Counted from the first letter of the stretch, positions 1-7,878 are shown. The stretch is DNA of 23,357 nt from Thermotogaceae bacterium (GCA_027038385.1 JALVXE010000211.1:1-23357), one strand, 5' to 3'. Numbers and translations: made by a program. The notes: generated by a model from the letters alone, not told the origin.

Positions 1-177
1 CCTCTTTCCAAATCCTCCAAAGTAGGACAGATCCTTCCTTATCTGGCAAGCCTTTATTCCGAGCCTTCTGGCCAGCTCTTTGCTCGATGTGTACTCCTTT
101 CCCTCTCCTTTCATTCTCTCAAGGCACCTGTAGTAAACCACGAGCCTTCTTATAACCGGTTTTGGTATTTTCTCCAC
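1..177 (-). CDS. rex: Redox-sensing transcriptional repressor Rex (N-terminal part, cut by window edge)
   Basis: This is the first 59 codons of a gene that continues off the left edge; it was read directly from the complement. Rex proteins sense the NADH/NAD+ ratio and repress fermentation and hydrogen-metabolism genes when NAD+ is abundant. The visible part is the winged-helix DNA-binding domain: it begins MEKIPKPVIRRL, has the family's paired tyrosines (VVYYRCLE), the serine-rich turn before the second helix (YTSSKELARRLG), and the recognition-helix ending IRKDLSYFGGFGKR, which matches the family pattern of RDxSYFGxxGKRG. The Rossmann NAD-binding domain is not in the window. The start is GTG at 177-175, preceded by GAGGTGAT that overlaps the leuS stop codon; the gap to leuS is 9 bases, so it is probably cotranscribed with leuS. 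I did not see a Rex-type operator in the window. Confidence 0.88.
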   Translation of the reverse strand, partial: MEKIPKPVIRRLVVYYRCLERMKGEGKEYTSSKELARRLGIKACQIRKDLSYFGGFGKR

Positions 178-186
178 ACTATCACC

Positions 187-2667
187 TCACACGACTATAT
201 TCGCTATTCTTCCCTTTATGTAAACGACTTTCTTTGGATTCTTTCCACTTAGCACCCTCTTTATCTTCTCCCTCTCAAGAACGATCTTCTTCACCTCTTC
301 TTCTGGGGTATCCACGGGTATGACCACCTTGTCCCTGACCTTTCCGTTGACGAGTATCGCTATTTCCACCTCTTCAACTTCGAGTGCGCTTTCGTCCCAA
401 TGTGGCCAATTCTTGAGCATTACGCTCTCTTTTGATCCAAGGTCCTCGTTGAGCTCCTCCGCCATGTGCGGCGCAAATGGGGAGAGTATGAGTATAAGGT
501 TCTCCTGTATCTCTCTGAGAAGCTCCAAGTTCCACTCGTTTTCCAGAGTGCCATCAAGGTATTCCCTTATAGAGTTGACGAGTTCCATGAGCCCGCTTAT
601 AGCGGTGTTGAACTTGAATCCTCCCTCTATATCCTCGGTTATCTTCTTTATCATCTGATGGAGCTTTCTCCTGAGAGCCTTCTCTTTCTTGTTTCTGAGG
701 CTAGGTTTTCCTGACAGCTTCACGTCCTTAACCTTCTCTATTATCCTCTGCGAGGTGCTCCAAAGCCTTTTGACAAATCTGTGAACTCCTTCTATTCCGG
801 CATCGCTCCATTCGGCATCTTTCTCGGGTGGTGCCATGAAAAGTATGTACATCCTGAGCGTATCCGCTCCGTACTTCTCTATCATGTCATCTGGTGATAC
901 CACGTTTCCCTTTGACTTGCTCATCTTCGCTCCGTCTTTGTAGATCATACCCTGTGTGAAGAGGTTCTCGAATGGTTCATCCACGGCAACGTATCCTATA
1001 TCATGTAAGAACTTGTTTATGAACCTGGAGTACATCAGGTGGAGAACGGCGTGCTCCACACCCCCTATGTACTGGTCCACCGGCATCCATTCCTTCACAT
1101 CATCTACATCGAACGGCTTTTCATCGTCCTTCGGGTTTATGTACCTGAGATAGTACCAGGACGAGTCCACGAACGTATCCATCGTGTCAACTTCTCTCTT
1201 GGCAGGGCCGCCACACTTTGGACAGGTCGTGTTAAGAAACTCCTCGTGGTACGTGAGCGGAGATTGTCCAGTCGGTTTGAATTCAACGTTGAAGGGGAGC
1301 TTTACCGGAAGCTGATCTTCAGGAACCGGAACTATTCCACACTTTTCACAGTAAACCACCGGTATGGGAGCTCCCCAGTACCTCTGTCTCGAGATCAGCC
1401 AATCCCTGAGCTTGTACTGAACAGATCTCTTACCTATTCCCCTTTCCTCTAGCCATTTCACTATCTTTGGGATCGCCTCTTCGGAAGTCATTCCGCTAAA
1501 ATTTCCAGAGTCAACCAGTATCCCTTTCTCGGTGAACGCTTTCTCCATCTCGTCTGGTGATAGATCTGAGCCATCCTTTGGCTTTATGACGATTTTTATC
1601 GGGAGGCCGTATTTCTTCGCGAACTCGAAGTCCCTCTGATCATGTGCTGGAACGGCCATTATCGCCCCCGTGCCGTATTCCATCAGGATGTAGTTCGCCG
1701 TGTATATAGGCACCTTCTCACCGTTCACCGGGTTGATAGCGTATCTTCCAAGGAAGTACCCTTCCTTTTCCGCACTCTCAGATGTTCTTATGAATCTGTC
1801 TTGTTGACTGACCCTCGATAGAAATTCTTTCAGGCCTTCCCTTCTGTCGTCCGTGACTATCTGTTCCACGAGTGGGGATTCCGGAGCCACCGCCATGAAA
1901 GTCACTCCCCAGAGGGTGTCTGGGCGCGTTGTGAATATCCTTATCTTCACGTCTGTACCCTCAACTGGGAAATCAACTTCAGCCCCTTCGCTCTTTCCTA
2001 TCCAGTTCCTCTGCATCGTCTTCACGTGCTCTGGCCATCCCCTGAGCTTGTCCAAACCCTCGAGGAGCTTTTCTGCGTAATCCGTTATCTTGAAGAACCA
2101 CTGATCGAGGTACTTTATCGTGACCGGCGTTCCACACCTCTCGCACTTTCCATCCTTAACCTGCTCGTTCGCCAGAACGGTCTTGCAGTTCGGACACCAG
2201 TTCACCGCCGCCTTCTTCTTGTACGCGAGTCCGTGCTCGTAAAGCTTCAGAAAGAGCCATTGGGTCCATTTGTAGTACTCCTCAGTATGAGTCGCTATCT
2301 CCCTGTCCCAGTCGTAGCTTATACCAAGCTTTTTGATCTGATTTCTTATGTTCTCTATGTTCTTCTCGGTCCAGATCTTCGGATGTATGTTGTGCTTTAT
2401 CGCGGCGTTCTCCGCTGGAAGCCCGAATGAGTCGTATCCAAAAGGATGGAGGACGTTGAATCCTCTCATCCTCTTGTACCTGGCTACTATATCCCCCATA
2501 ACGTAGTTCTTCACGTGGCCGACGTGTATCGTTCCAGATGGATACGGAAACATCACGAGGACGTAGTACTTCGGCTTATCCGACTTCTGAGGTGTATTGA
2601 AAAGCCCGTTCTCTTCCCAGTACTTCTGCCATTTTGGTTCTATCTCGGACGGCTTGTAATCTCTCAA
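187..2667 (-). CDS. leuS: Leucyl-tRNA synthetase
   Basis: This cytoplasmic class I synthetase charges tRNA-Leu with leucine. The 826 residues are full length for bacterial LeuRS. Visible features in order are the HIGH-type motif HVGH at 48-51, a zinc-binding pair of cysteine knuckles (C158/C161 and C175/C178), the CP1 editing domain with TTRPDTLWG near 246-254 and the GTGAIMAVPAHDQRD block near 332-346, a second pair of CxxC motifs (C440/C443, C482/C485), DWLISRQRYWG near 422-432, and KMSKS at 581-585. The C-terminal part ends with the small LeuRS-type domain (ILVNGKVRDKV). The start is TTG at 2667-2665 with a near-perfect GGAGGTGAT six to seven bases upstream, which is far better supported than any internal ATG. 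A promoter-like extended -10 lies about 30 bases upstream, and rex follows closely. Confidence 0.97.
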   Translation of the reverse strand: MRDYKPSEIEPKWQKYWEENGLFNTPQKSDKPKYYVLVMFPYPSGTIHVGHVKNYVMGDIVARYKRMRGFNVLHPFGYDSFGLPAENAAIKHNIHPKIWTEKNIENIRNQIKKLGISYDWDREIATHTEEYYKWTQWLFLKLYEHGLAYKKKAAVNWCPNCKTVLANEQVKDGKCERCGTPVTIKYLDQWFFKITDYAEKLLEGLDKLRGWPEHVKTMQRNWIGKSEGAEVDFPVEGTDVKIRIFTTRPDTLWGVTFMAVAPESPLVEQIVTDDRREGLKEFLSRVSQQDRFIRTSESAEKEGYFLGRYAINPVNGEKVPIYTANYILMEYGTGAIMAVPAHDQRDFEFAKKYGLPIKIVIKPKDGSDLSPDEMEKAFTEKGILVDSGNFSGMTSEEAIPKIVKWLEERGIGKRSVQYKLRDWLISRQRYWGAPIPVVYCEKCGIVPVPEDQLPVKLPFNVEFKPTGQSPLTYHEEFLNTTCPKCGGPAKREVDTMDTFVDSSWYYLRYINPKDDEKPFDVDDVKEWMPVDQYIGGVEHAVLHLMYSRFINKFLHDIGYVAVDEPFENLFTQGMIYKDGAKMSKSKGNVVSPDDMIEKYGADTLRMYILFMAPPEKDAEWSDAGIEGVHRFVKRLWSTSQRIIEKVKDVKLSGKPSLRNKKEKALRRKLHQMIKKITEDIEGGFKFNTAISGLMELVNSIREYLDGTLENEWNLELLREIQENLILILSPFAPHMAEELNEDLGSKESVMLKNWPHWDESALEVEEVEIAILVNGKVRDKVVIPVDTPEEEVKKIVLEREKIKRVLSGKNPKKVVYIKGRIANIVV

Positions 2668-2696
2668 TTTGAGATCACCTCCAGGTCTTGAAAAGG

Positions 2697-2705
2697 ATTA
2701 TATCA
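2697..2705 (-). promoter_or_regulatory. Extended -10 promoter element for leuS-rex
   Basis: The complement reads TGATATAAT, a perfect TGnTATAAT extended -10. It would start a transcript near 2690 with a leader of roughly 23 bases carrying the leuS ribosome site. No good -35 lies 16-18 bases upstream, which is tolerable for an extended -10 promoter. It lies in the 93-base gap between the chitinase stop and leuS. Confidence 0.6.
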
Positions 2706-2760
2706 AAATTTGGGAAATCATTTCACAATCTTACTATTGAGTGAGAAAATTCTCAAGTTC

Positions 2761-4389
2761 TCATTCCGCATCTCCGAGGATATCGTACACTGACTTTAGA
2801 AGCGAGTTTGATCCAGGGAGATCACAGCTCAGCTCCCAGATGGCGACTCCACCGAGCCCTTTTTCCAACGCGTAGAGAGCCTTCAAAGACGCGGAGTGTG
2901 GATCGTCATAAGTTATGAAGATGCCATCACCGTAAAGCCACGGAACTTGAGCTATCGGATGAAAAAACTTTCTCATCCTGGGTTCAAAGCGGTTGACTAT
3001 GTCGCTGTAGTCAAGCACTCCGGCCTCTTTCGTTCCGGGCCCGGCACCTTCAGCTTTCTGAAATAGACCGTCGTTGTTCTTCGGAACACCAGACCAGGAT
3101 CTTCCGTAAAACGGTATTCCGAGCAATATCTTACTTGCCGGAGCTCCGGCTTTCATATACGACTCTATCGTTTCATAAATGCTCATATCACCAAGACTTA
3201 CCGGATACAGTTCACTCTGAAATCCCGTGATCTTGTCCCACCAACCCTTGAAGTCGTACGTCATCACGATTATGAGATCGGCGTACTTCGAGACTTCTTT
3301 CAGGTTGACCTTTTTGAATATGTAATCGTTATCCGCACCACCTGCAAAGGTCAGAAGATAGCCTTTTCCAGCCTTACTTAATTCTTTTCTGAGCTCTTTC
3401 ATAAGGAGCGTGAAGTTTTCCTTATCTTCCGGTCTTCCTGGATACTTTCCACCACCGGTCGGGTACTCCCAGTCCACGTTTACCCCATCAAATAGTCCTT
3501 TCGGAACTAGATCTGAGCCTCTTATGAAGGTGTCAACACAACTCTTTGCAAATCTTCTTCTCGATTCTTCAGTCAGTGCAGCGTTTGAGAAGTTCTTAGA
3601 CCAGTTCCATCCGCCTACCGAGATCAAGACCTTCAGTCTTGGATGTTTTTCTTTCAGTTCCATGAGTTCTTTGAAGTTCTCCGGATCCAACTTGGGATCT
3701 CCGACGACACACCTTCCGTCATCTGAGATGTTCGCAAAGGCGTAGAGTACTAGGTTTACCATGCTGGCATCTATATCGAGCGGGGAGAAGGACTTGGTTT
3801 CCGATGTCCAGCTCGCGTAGTATCCAGCTATGTACTTACCCTTTATCAGTTTCCAAAAATCGCCTTTGCCAGGCTCGTTTCCAGGTGTTGAGTAGTGCAG
3901 CTTTTGGCACATGTACAACTTTTCGTTGTATCTAACAAAATCCCCTCTTTTATAAACTTCTCCCTTCTCCCAGGGCTTTATCCCCACCCTTTTGAAACTT
4001 ATCCCCTTGTGCTCGAACCTCTCGTTTATCTCTTTTTTCAGAAAGTTCTCTAGCTCTTCTCTATCTGTCTTTCCCACATCTATCACTTCTCCCGCCCTGA
4101 CATCGATGAGTTTCACATCTATTCCTCCTTTTGCTTTCTCTAGGAGGAACACGTACCTCAGCCTGTTTATCCTGCTCACAAGAAGAAGACTTTTTACATC
4201 AGTTACCATCGAAGAAAGTCCATCACTTGGGAAGAGTTCCATGTCCTTGAAACCTTTGAGTGTTCTTTCGACGATCTCAGAGAGGGCCTTTTTTTCAGTG
4301 CCAAAATCACCACTTATGAAGAAAGATACCCTAAGCGGGAATGAAAAAGATACGAGCAAAACCGTGAAAATCCAGAGGAGTTTTTTCAA
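2761..4389 (-). CDS. Secreted family 18 glycoside hydrolase (chitinase) with CBM5/12-type chitin-binding module and a novel-looking N-terminal domain
   Basis: The 542-residue protein starts with a signal peptide (about 1-20). Residues 21-125 form an alpha/beta domain I cannot place in a chitinase family. Residues 138-182 form a CBM5/12-type chitin-binding module rich in aromatics (W140, Y146, Y154, Y159, W179). Residues 186-540 form a GH18 barrel with AGYYASW on strand 1, ISVGGW at 256-261, the catalytic motif DGVNVDWE at 301-308, MTYDF at 376-380 and the strand-8 tryptophan W518. E308 is the expected acid and D306 its partner; the first of the two inner Asp positions is Asn (N304). It should cut beta-1,4-GlcNAc polymers outside the cytoplasm. 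The start is TTG at 4389-4387 behind GGAGGTGAG. The CPBP protease gene ends 25 bases upstream. Confidence 0.9.
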   Translation of the reverse strand: MKKLLWIFTVLLVSFSFPLRVSFFISGDFGTEKKALSEIVERTLKGFKDMELFPSDGLSSMVTDVKSLLLVSRINRLRYVFLLEKAKGGIDVKLIDVRAGEVIDVGKTDREELENFLKKEINERFEHKGISFKRVGIKPWEKGEVYKRGDFVRYNEKLYMCQKLHYSTPGNEPGKGDFWKLIKGKYIAGYYASWTSETKSFSPLDIDASMVNLVLYAFANISDDGRCVVGDPKLDPENFKELMELKEKHPRLKVLISVGGWNWSKNFSNAALTEESRRRFAKSCVDTFIRGSDLVPKGLFDGVNVDWEYPTGGGKYPGRPEDKENFTLLMKELRKELSKAGKGYLLTFAGGADNDYIFKKVNLKEVSKYADLIIVMTYDFKGWWDKITGFQSELYPVSLGDMSIYETIESYMKAGAPASKILLGIPFYGRSWSGVPKNNDGLFQKAEGAGPGTKEAGVLDYSDIVNRFEPRMRKFFHPIAQVPWLYGDGIFITYDDPHSASLKALYALEKGLGGVAIWELSCDLPGSNSLLKSVYDILGDAE

Positions 4390-4408
4390 GATCTCACCTC
4401 CTCTTGGA

Positions 4409-4417
4409 TTTATATCA
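4409..4417 (-). promoter_or_regulatory. Possible extended -10 for the chitinase gene, overlapping the protease stop codon
   Basis: The complement reads TGATATAAA, a TGn extended -10 with five of six bases of TATAAT. The TGA is also the stop codon of the upstream protease gene. A start near 4402 would leave a leader of about 13 bases holding only the ribosome site. No convincing -35 is present, so cotranscription alone is also possible. Confidence 0.4.
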
Positions 4418-4942
4418 CAGATCGCTCTTCACGACAGCCAACAGGTTAACAGCAGAGTGAAACACGATCGATGGGATCAAGGAACCACTCTGGGCCACCA
4501 GCTCCCCAAGCACCATTCCCAATATGAACCTGGCGATCAGAGGCTCTATGGAAAACTTCTCTATCCTTGAAAAGACGTTCATCAGATGCGCGAGTGAAAA
4601 CACGATTGCGGATATCAATACCCCGAATTCTTTCAGAAGGCACCACCTGAACAGGATCTCCTCAGCTACTGGAAAGAGAGCGATCGAGGATATCACGAAG
4701 GATTTATTGATCGGCATATCGATCTCTTCACCGAATCCGAGAACGGGAATTGAGAGGAATATCGGTGTTAAGGAGAAGGGTTTTGGTTTTGCAAAAGGAT
4801 TTTGATAGATCAGCACTGATAGAAAGATCATCGAAGTAGCCAGCGCCATCCCTTCCGCCAAGATCTGGAAATTCAGTGACCTTCTTCTAAGGGTAAACGC
4901 CACTAGGAGCATCACAGATATATAAACCGCAAGACAGATCAC
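4415..4942 (-). CDS. CPBP-family intramembrane metalloprotease (CAAX/Abi type)
   Basis: This is a 175-residue membrane protein with several hydrophobic segments. The three family motifs are intact: EEILFR at 94-99 (EExxxR), FSLAH at 115-119 (FxxxH) and HSAVN at 162-166 (HxxxN), which together form the glutamate/histidine active site within the membrane. The family (CPBP, Pfam Rce1-like/Abi) includes prenyl-protein processing enzymes, bacteriocin self-immunity proteins and many of unknown substrate; nothing nearby identifies the substrate. No prenyltransferase or bacteriocin gene is adjacent. The start is GTG at 4942-4940 with GGAGGG six bases upstream. The chitinase gene follows after 25 bases on the same strand, so the two may share a transcript. 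Confidence 0.82.
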   Translation of the reverse strand: MICLAVYISVMLLVAFTLRRRSLNFQILAEGMALATSMIFLSVLIYQNPFAKPKPFSLTPIFLSIPVLGFGEEIDMPINKSFVISSIALFPVAEEILFRWCLLKEFGVLISAIVFSLAHLMNVFSRIEKFSIEPLIARFILGMVLGELVAQSGSLIPSIVFHSAVNLLAVVKSDL

Positions 4943-4980
4943 TCTTGACCCTCCAAAAAAGTGCAGAGTGAAAATAAATC

Positions 4981-5009
4981 TTCACATAACCTTGGTACCA
5001 TTTTATAAT
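4981..5009 (+). promoter_or_regulatory. Sigma-70-type promoter of the oligopeptide transporter operon
   Basis: A -35 box TTCACA (4981-4986) and a perfect -10 TATAAT (5004-5009) are separated by exactly 17 bases. Transcription would begin near 5016, leaving a leader of about 17 bases that includes AGGGGGTAT before the TTG start at 5033. It sits in the 90-base gap between the divergent protease and oppC genes. Confidence 0.72.
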
Positions 5010-5032
5010 AAGCCCCTGAAGGGGGTATAGGA

Positions 5033-5911
5033 TTGCCAGAAGTCGATAGATTCATATCCTCTAGAATAGGTAAAGCTCTCAAGGGGCTCTTTGGAAGTAG
5101 CACAGGCTGGATAACTTTCATAGGTCTTTCCATTCTGATCTTCTACGTCGTGCTAGCGGTCTTTGCTCCGTACTTGGCACCTTACAACCCGGTCAAGCGG
5201 GTTGGAAGATCCCTTCATCCGCCTTCACACGAGTACAAGTTCGGAACCGACAACCTGGGTAGAGACGTTCTGAGTAGGGTGATATACGGTGCGAGAATAG
5301 CGCTGGTAATTGCTTTCTTGTCGGTTGCGATAGCCTCTGCGATAGGTATACCACTCGGTTTGATATCGGGATACATAGGTGGGTTGTTCGACAGAACGCT
5401 CACGCTTGTCATGGACGCGATGTACGCGTTTCCTGGACTCATACTGGCTATAGCTATAGCTGCACTCCTCGGTCCCGGTATACTCAACATAGCGATATCG
5501 ATAGCCGTGGTCTACGCCCCGACCTACTTCAGGGTGATAAGGAATCAGGTGACTTCTGTCAAGAACGAGCTCTACGTCGAAGCGGCAAGAGCCATAGGTG
5601 CGAAGAGGTGGGAGATTCTGCTCAAGTACATCCTTCCAAACGTCTTTCCATCGGTCGTCGTAGTTTTCTCGATGAACCTGGCGGACGCGATCATGACGGA
5701 AGCTGGTTTGAGCTTCTTAGGTCTCGGTATAGCTCCACCTACCCCAGACTGGGGATTCGACCTCTCAAACGGTAGGAGGTTCATACTCAGCAGAGCTTGG
5801 TGGGCACTCCTGTATCCGGGTTTAGCTATAATAACAGTTGTCCTCGGATTCTCGATGTTCAGCGAGGGTTTGAACGAATTCCTGAATCCCAACGTGAGGG
5901 AGAAGAGGTGA
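5033..5911 (+). CDS. oppC: Oligopeptide/dipeptide ABC transporter permease, OppC/DppC type
   Basis: This is one of the two membrane-spanning subunits of a peptide importer. Residues about 27-46 form the first membrane helix after a short basic cytoplasmic tail (OppC N-terminal type, followed by APYLAPYNP). GTDNLGRDVLSRVIYG at 71-86 is a hallmark of the family. The EAA loop that docks on the ATPases begins at E183 (EAARAIGAKRWE). The 292 residues are the usual length. The start is TTG at 5033, with AGGGGGTAT four to five bases upstream and a good promoter before it. It is unusual for oppC to lead the operon; it is followed by both ATPase genes, then the binding protein, then oppB. The exact substrate (oligopeptide, dipeptide or, as in several Thermotogales, an oligosaccharide) cannot be settled from sequence alone. 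Confidence 0.92.
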   Translation: MPEVDRFISSRIGKALKGLFGSSTGWITFIGLSILIFYVVLAVFAPYLAPYNPVKRVGRSLHPPSHEYKFGTDNLGRDVLSRVIYGARIALVIAFLSVAIASAIGIPLGLISGYIGGLFDRTLTLVMDAMYAFPGLILAIAIAALLGPGILNIAISIAVVYAPTYFRVIRNQVTSVKNELYVEAARAIGAKRWEILLKYILPNVFPSVVVVFSMNLADAIMTEAGLSFLGLGIAPPTPDWGFDLSNGRRFILSRAWWALLYPGLAIITVVLGFSMFSEGLNEFLNPNVREKR

Positions 5912-5915
5912 TCCC

Positions 5916-6884
5916 GTGGTTCTCGAGCTCAGGGATGTCAAAATACATTACAAGACCACTAGAGGGATGGTTAAAGCTGTTGACGGAGTCTCTTTCGGCG
6001 TCGATAAGAAGGAAACTGTAGGACTTGTTGGAGAATCTGGATCAGGGAAGTCAACCCTGGGATACGGAATTATGAAGCTTCTTCCGAAGACCGCAAAGGT
6101 CGGTGGAGAGATACTACTGGATGGAGAGAACCTGGCTGATAAGAGTGAGAAAGAGATGCAGAAGATCAGGGGAGCGAAGATCGCGATGATATTCCAAGAT
6201 CCGATGACATCTCTGAATCCAGTCATGAAGGTCAGGGATCACTTCGTTGAGATGATAAGAACCCACAACCCCGAAATATCCGAAGAGAAGGCAGAGGAGA
6301 TGGCTTCAAAAGCTCTCGAAGCTGTTGGAATAGATCCTATCAGGATGAACGATTATCCGTTCCAGTTCTCTGGGGGTATGAGACAGAGGGTTATGATAGC
6401 CCTTGGACTCGTTCTCAACCCGGAAGTGGTGATAGCCGATGAGCCCACGACTTCCTTGGACGTCATAGTTCAGGCCCAGATATTGGAGCTTTTAAAAGAC
6501 CTCAAGGCAAAGTACGACATGTCTATGATACTGATAACACATGACCTCGGCGTTGTGGCAGAGATGGCCGACAAGATCGCGGTGATGTATGCCGGTCATC
6601 TCGTGGAACTCGCAAAGAGCGAGAAGATATATTACGAGCCCAAGCATCCATATACGAAAGCTCTCCTCGAATCCATACCGAACACCGATATCAACGATCT
6701 AGAGCTCAAGTTCATACCGGGTTCTCCACCAGATCTCGTCGATCCTCCCAAGGGTTGCAAGTTCGCTCCAAGGTGTCCTGTAGCCAGGAAGATATGCTTT
6801 GAAAAAGAGCCCCCAACCGTCGAAGTAGATGGATCCAAAGTCAAATGTTGGCTTTACGAAGGTGATAGCGATGGCAATGGTTGA
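5916..6884 (+). CDS. oppD: Peptide ABC transporter ATP-binding protein, OppD/DppD type
   Basis: This cytoplasmic ATPase pairs with OppF to power import. Visible motifs are Walker A GESGSGKST at 39-47, the Q-loop in FQDP near 93-96, the signature FSGGMRQRV at 151-159, Walker B VVIADEP at 171-177 and the switch histidine in LITHD at 206-210. The C-terminal extension (about 235-322) is the oligopeptide-transporter domain beginning YYEPKHPYTKAL. It holds four cysteines, C281, C287, C294 and C311, the arrangement that binds an iron-sulfur cluster in some family members. The start is GTG at 5916; AGAGGTGATC overlaps the oppC stop, leaving a gap of 4 bases, so translation is probably coupled. Confidence 0.93.
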   Translation: MVLELRDVKIHYKTTRGMVKAVDGVSFGVDKKETVGLVGESGSGKSTLGYGIMKLLPKTAKVGGEILLDGENLADKSEKEMQKIRGAKIAMIFQDPMTSLNPVMKVRDHFVEMIRTHNPEISEEKAEEMASKALEAVGIDPIRMNDYPFQFSGGMRQRVMIALGLVLNPEVVIADEPTTSLDVIVQAQILELLKDLKAKYDMSMILITHDLGVVAEMADKIAVMYAGHLVELAKSEKIYYEPKHPYTKALLESIPNTDINDLELKFIPGSPPDLVDPPKGCKFAPRCPVARKICFEKEPPTVEVDGSKVKCWLYEGDSDGNG

Positions 6885-7848
6885 GGTTAAGAATCTTAAG
6901 AAGTACTTTCCAGTGAGAAGAACTTTCATAGACGCGGTGATGGGAAAGCCACAGCTGTACGTGAAGGCCGTGGATGGAGTGAGCTTTGATATAGAAGAAG
7001 GAGAAGTTTTGGGGCTGGTCGGGGAATCTGGCTCTGGTAAGACGACCACGGGAAGGTTGGTTCTGAGGCTGATTGAGCTAACGGACGGAAGCGTTAAGAT
7101 AGATGGAAAGGACATATCGAAACTCGATAAGGAAGAGCTCAGAAGGTTCAGAAGGCATATACAGCTGATATTCCAAGATCCGATGGCATCTCTGAACCCT
7201 TACATGAGGATAGGCGATGCAATTAAACATCCCCTAGATATACACGATATAGGATCCCCAAAAGAGAGAAAGAGAATGGTCTATGAGATGCTCGAAAGGG
7301 TTAACTTAACTCCGCCAGATGAGTTTTACAGAAGGTACCCAAAGGAGCTTTCAGGTGGTCAGAGACAGAGGGTGGTGATAGCGAGGGCTCTGATAACGAA
7401 ACCGAAGTTCGTCGTAGCGGACGAGGCTGTTGCGATGCTCGATGTTTCGATAAGATCACAGCTTCTAAAACTCTTGGCAGATCTGAAGAAGGATTTTAAC
7501 TTGACGATGCTCTTCATAACACACGATTTGGCGACCACGAAGTACGTATGCGACAGAATAGCGGTGATGTACCTAGGAAAGATAGTCGAGATAGGATCTT
7601 TCGAGCAGATATACAGGAGTCCAAAGCACCCTTACACGAAAGCGCTCATATCTGCTGTTCCAGAACCGGATCCGAAGAAGAAAAAGGAAAAGTTCATACC
7701 ACATGGTGAAGTTCCAAACCCGATAAATCCACCATCTGGATGTAGGTTTCATCCAAGATGCCCGTTCGCCAAAGATGTATGCAAAGTCAAAGAGCCAGAA
7801 CTAAAAGATGTTGGCAACGGTCAGATGGTGGCCTGTCATCTGTATTAA
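6871..7848 (+). CDS. oppF: Peptide ABC transporter ATP-binding protein, OppF/DppF type
   Basis: This is the second ATPase of the importer, 325 residues from the start chosen here. It has Walker A GESGSGKTT beginning at 51, the Q-loop FQDPMASLNP, a canonical signature LSGGQRQRV and the switch region FITHDL. Walker B reads ADEAVAMLD, with Ala where most family members have Pro after the glutamate. The C-terminal domain again carries a cysteine cluster (GCRFHPRCPFAKDVC and a fourth Cys four residues from the end). I place the start at ATG 6871, just after AAGGTGAT; a second ATG at 6877 is possible. An open frame extends upstream to 6829 but has no ribosome site and lies inside oppD. The gene overlaps the oppD end by 14 bases. 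Confidence 0.92.
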   Translation: MAMVEVKNLKKYFPVRRTFIDAVMGKPQLYVKAVDGVSFDIEEGEVLGLVGESGSGKTTTGRLVLRLIELTDGSVKIDGKDISKLDKEELRRFRRHIQLIFQDPMASLNPYMRIGDAIKHPLDIHDIGSPKERKRMVYEMLERVNLTPPDEFYRRYPKELSGGQRQRVVIARALITKPKFVVADEAVAMLDVSIRSQLLKLLADLKKDFNLTMLFITHDLATTKYVCDRIAVMYLGKIVEIGSFEQIYRSPKHPYTKALISAVPEPDPKKKKEKFIPHGEVPNPINPPSGCRFHPRCPFAKDVCKVKEPELKDVGNGQMVACHLY

Positions 7849-7856
7849 AATGATAG

Positions 7857-7878
7857 TTGTGTTTCTTTTGAAACACAA
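7857..7878 (+). repeat. Perfect inverted repeat (stem-loop) between oppF and oppA
   Basis: The arms TTGTGTTTC (7857-7865) and GAAACACAA (7870-7878) are perfect complements of 9 bases with a TTTT loop. No T-run follows, so it is not a standard terminator. It lies just after the oppF stop and 26 bases before the oppA start. It could protect the 5' end of a processed oppA message, or be an operator. Confidence 0.75.

Noticed and set aside
2662..2674. Inverted repeat TCTCAA-T-TTGAGA over the leuS start codon, as an operator or start-blocking hairpin
   Set aside because: It is 13 bases long, would fold with five AT-rich pairs at most, and is partly fixed by the coding sequence. Chance is the simpler reading, and it does not match a Rex site.
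2742..2755. Inverted repeat TGAGAA/TTCTCA just after the chitinase stop, as a terminator
   Set aside because: The stem is short and AT-rich with a two-base loop (or a four-base stem), and no T-run follows it on the minus strand.
3992..4570. A 192-residue plus-strand frame across the chitinase start and the protease end
   Set aside because: It is Ser/Thr-rich antisense sequence with no motif, and it crosses two well-supported minus-strand genes.
5013..5024. Small hairpin CCCC-TGAA-GGGG overlapping the oppC ribosome site
   Set aside because: The predicted transcription start falls inside it, so the 5' arm would be mostly missing from the RNA, and a 4-base stem is weak at high temperature.
4939..5133. 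A 64-residue minus-strand frame between the protease and oppC
   Set aside because: It lies mostly antisense to the start of oppC and has no ribosome site or similarity that I can see.
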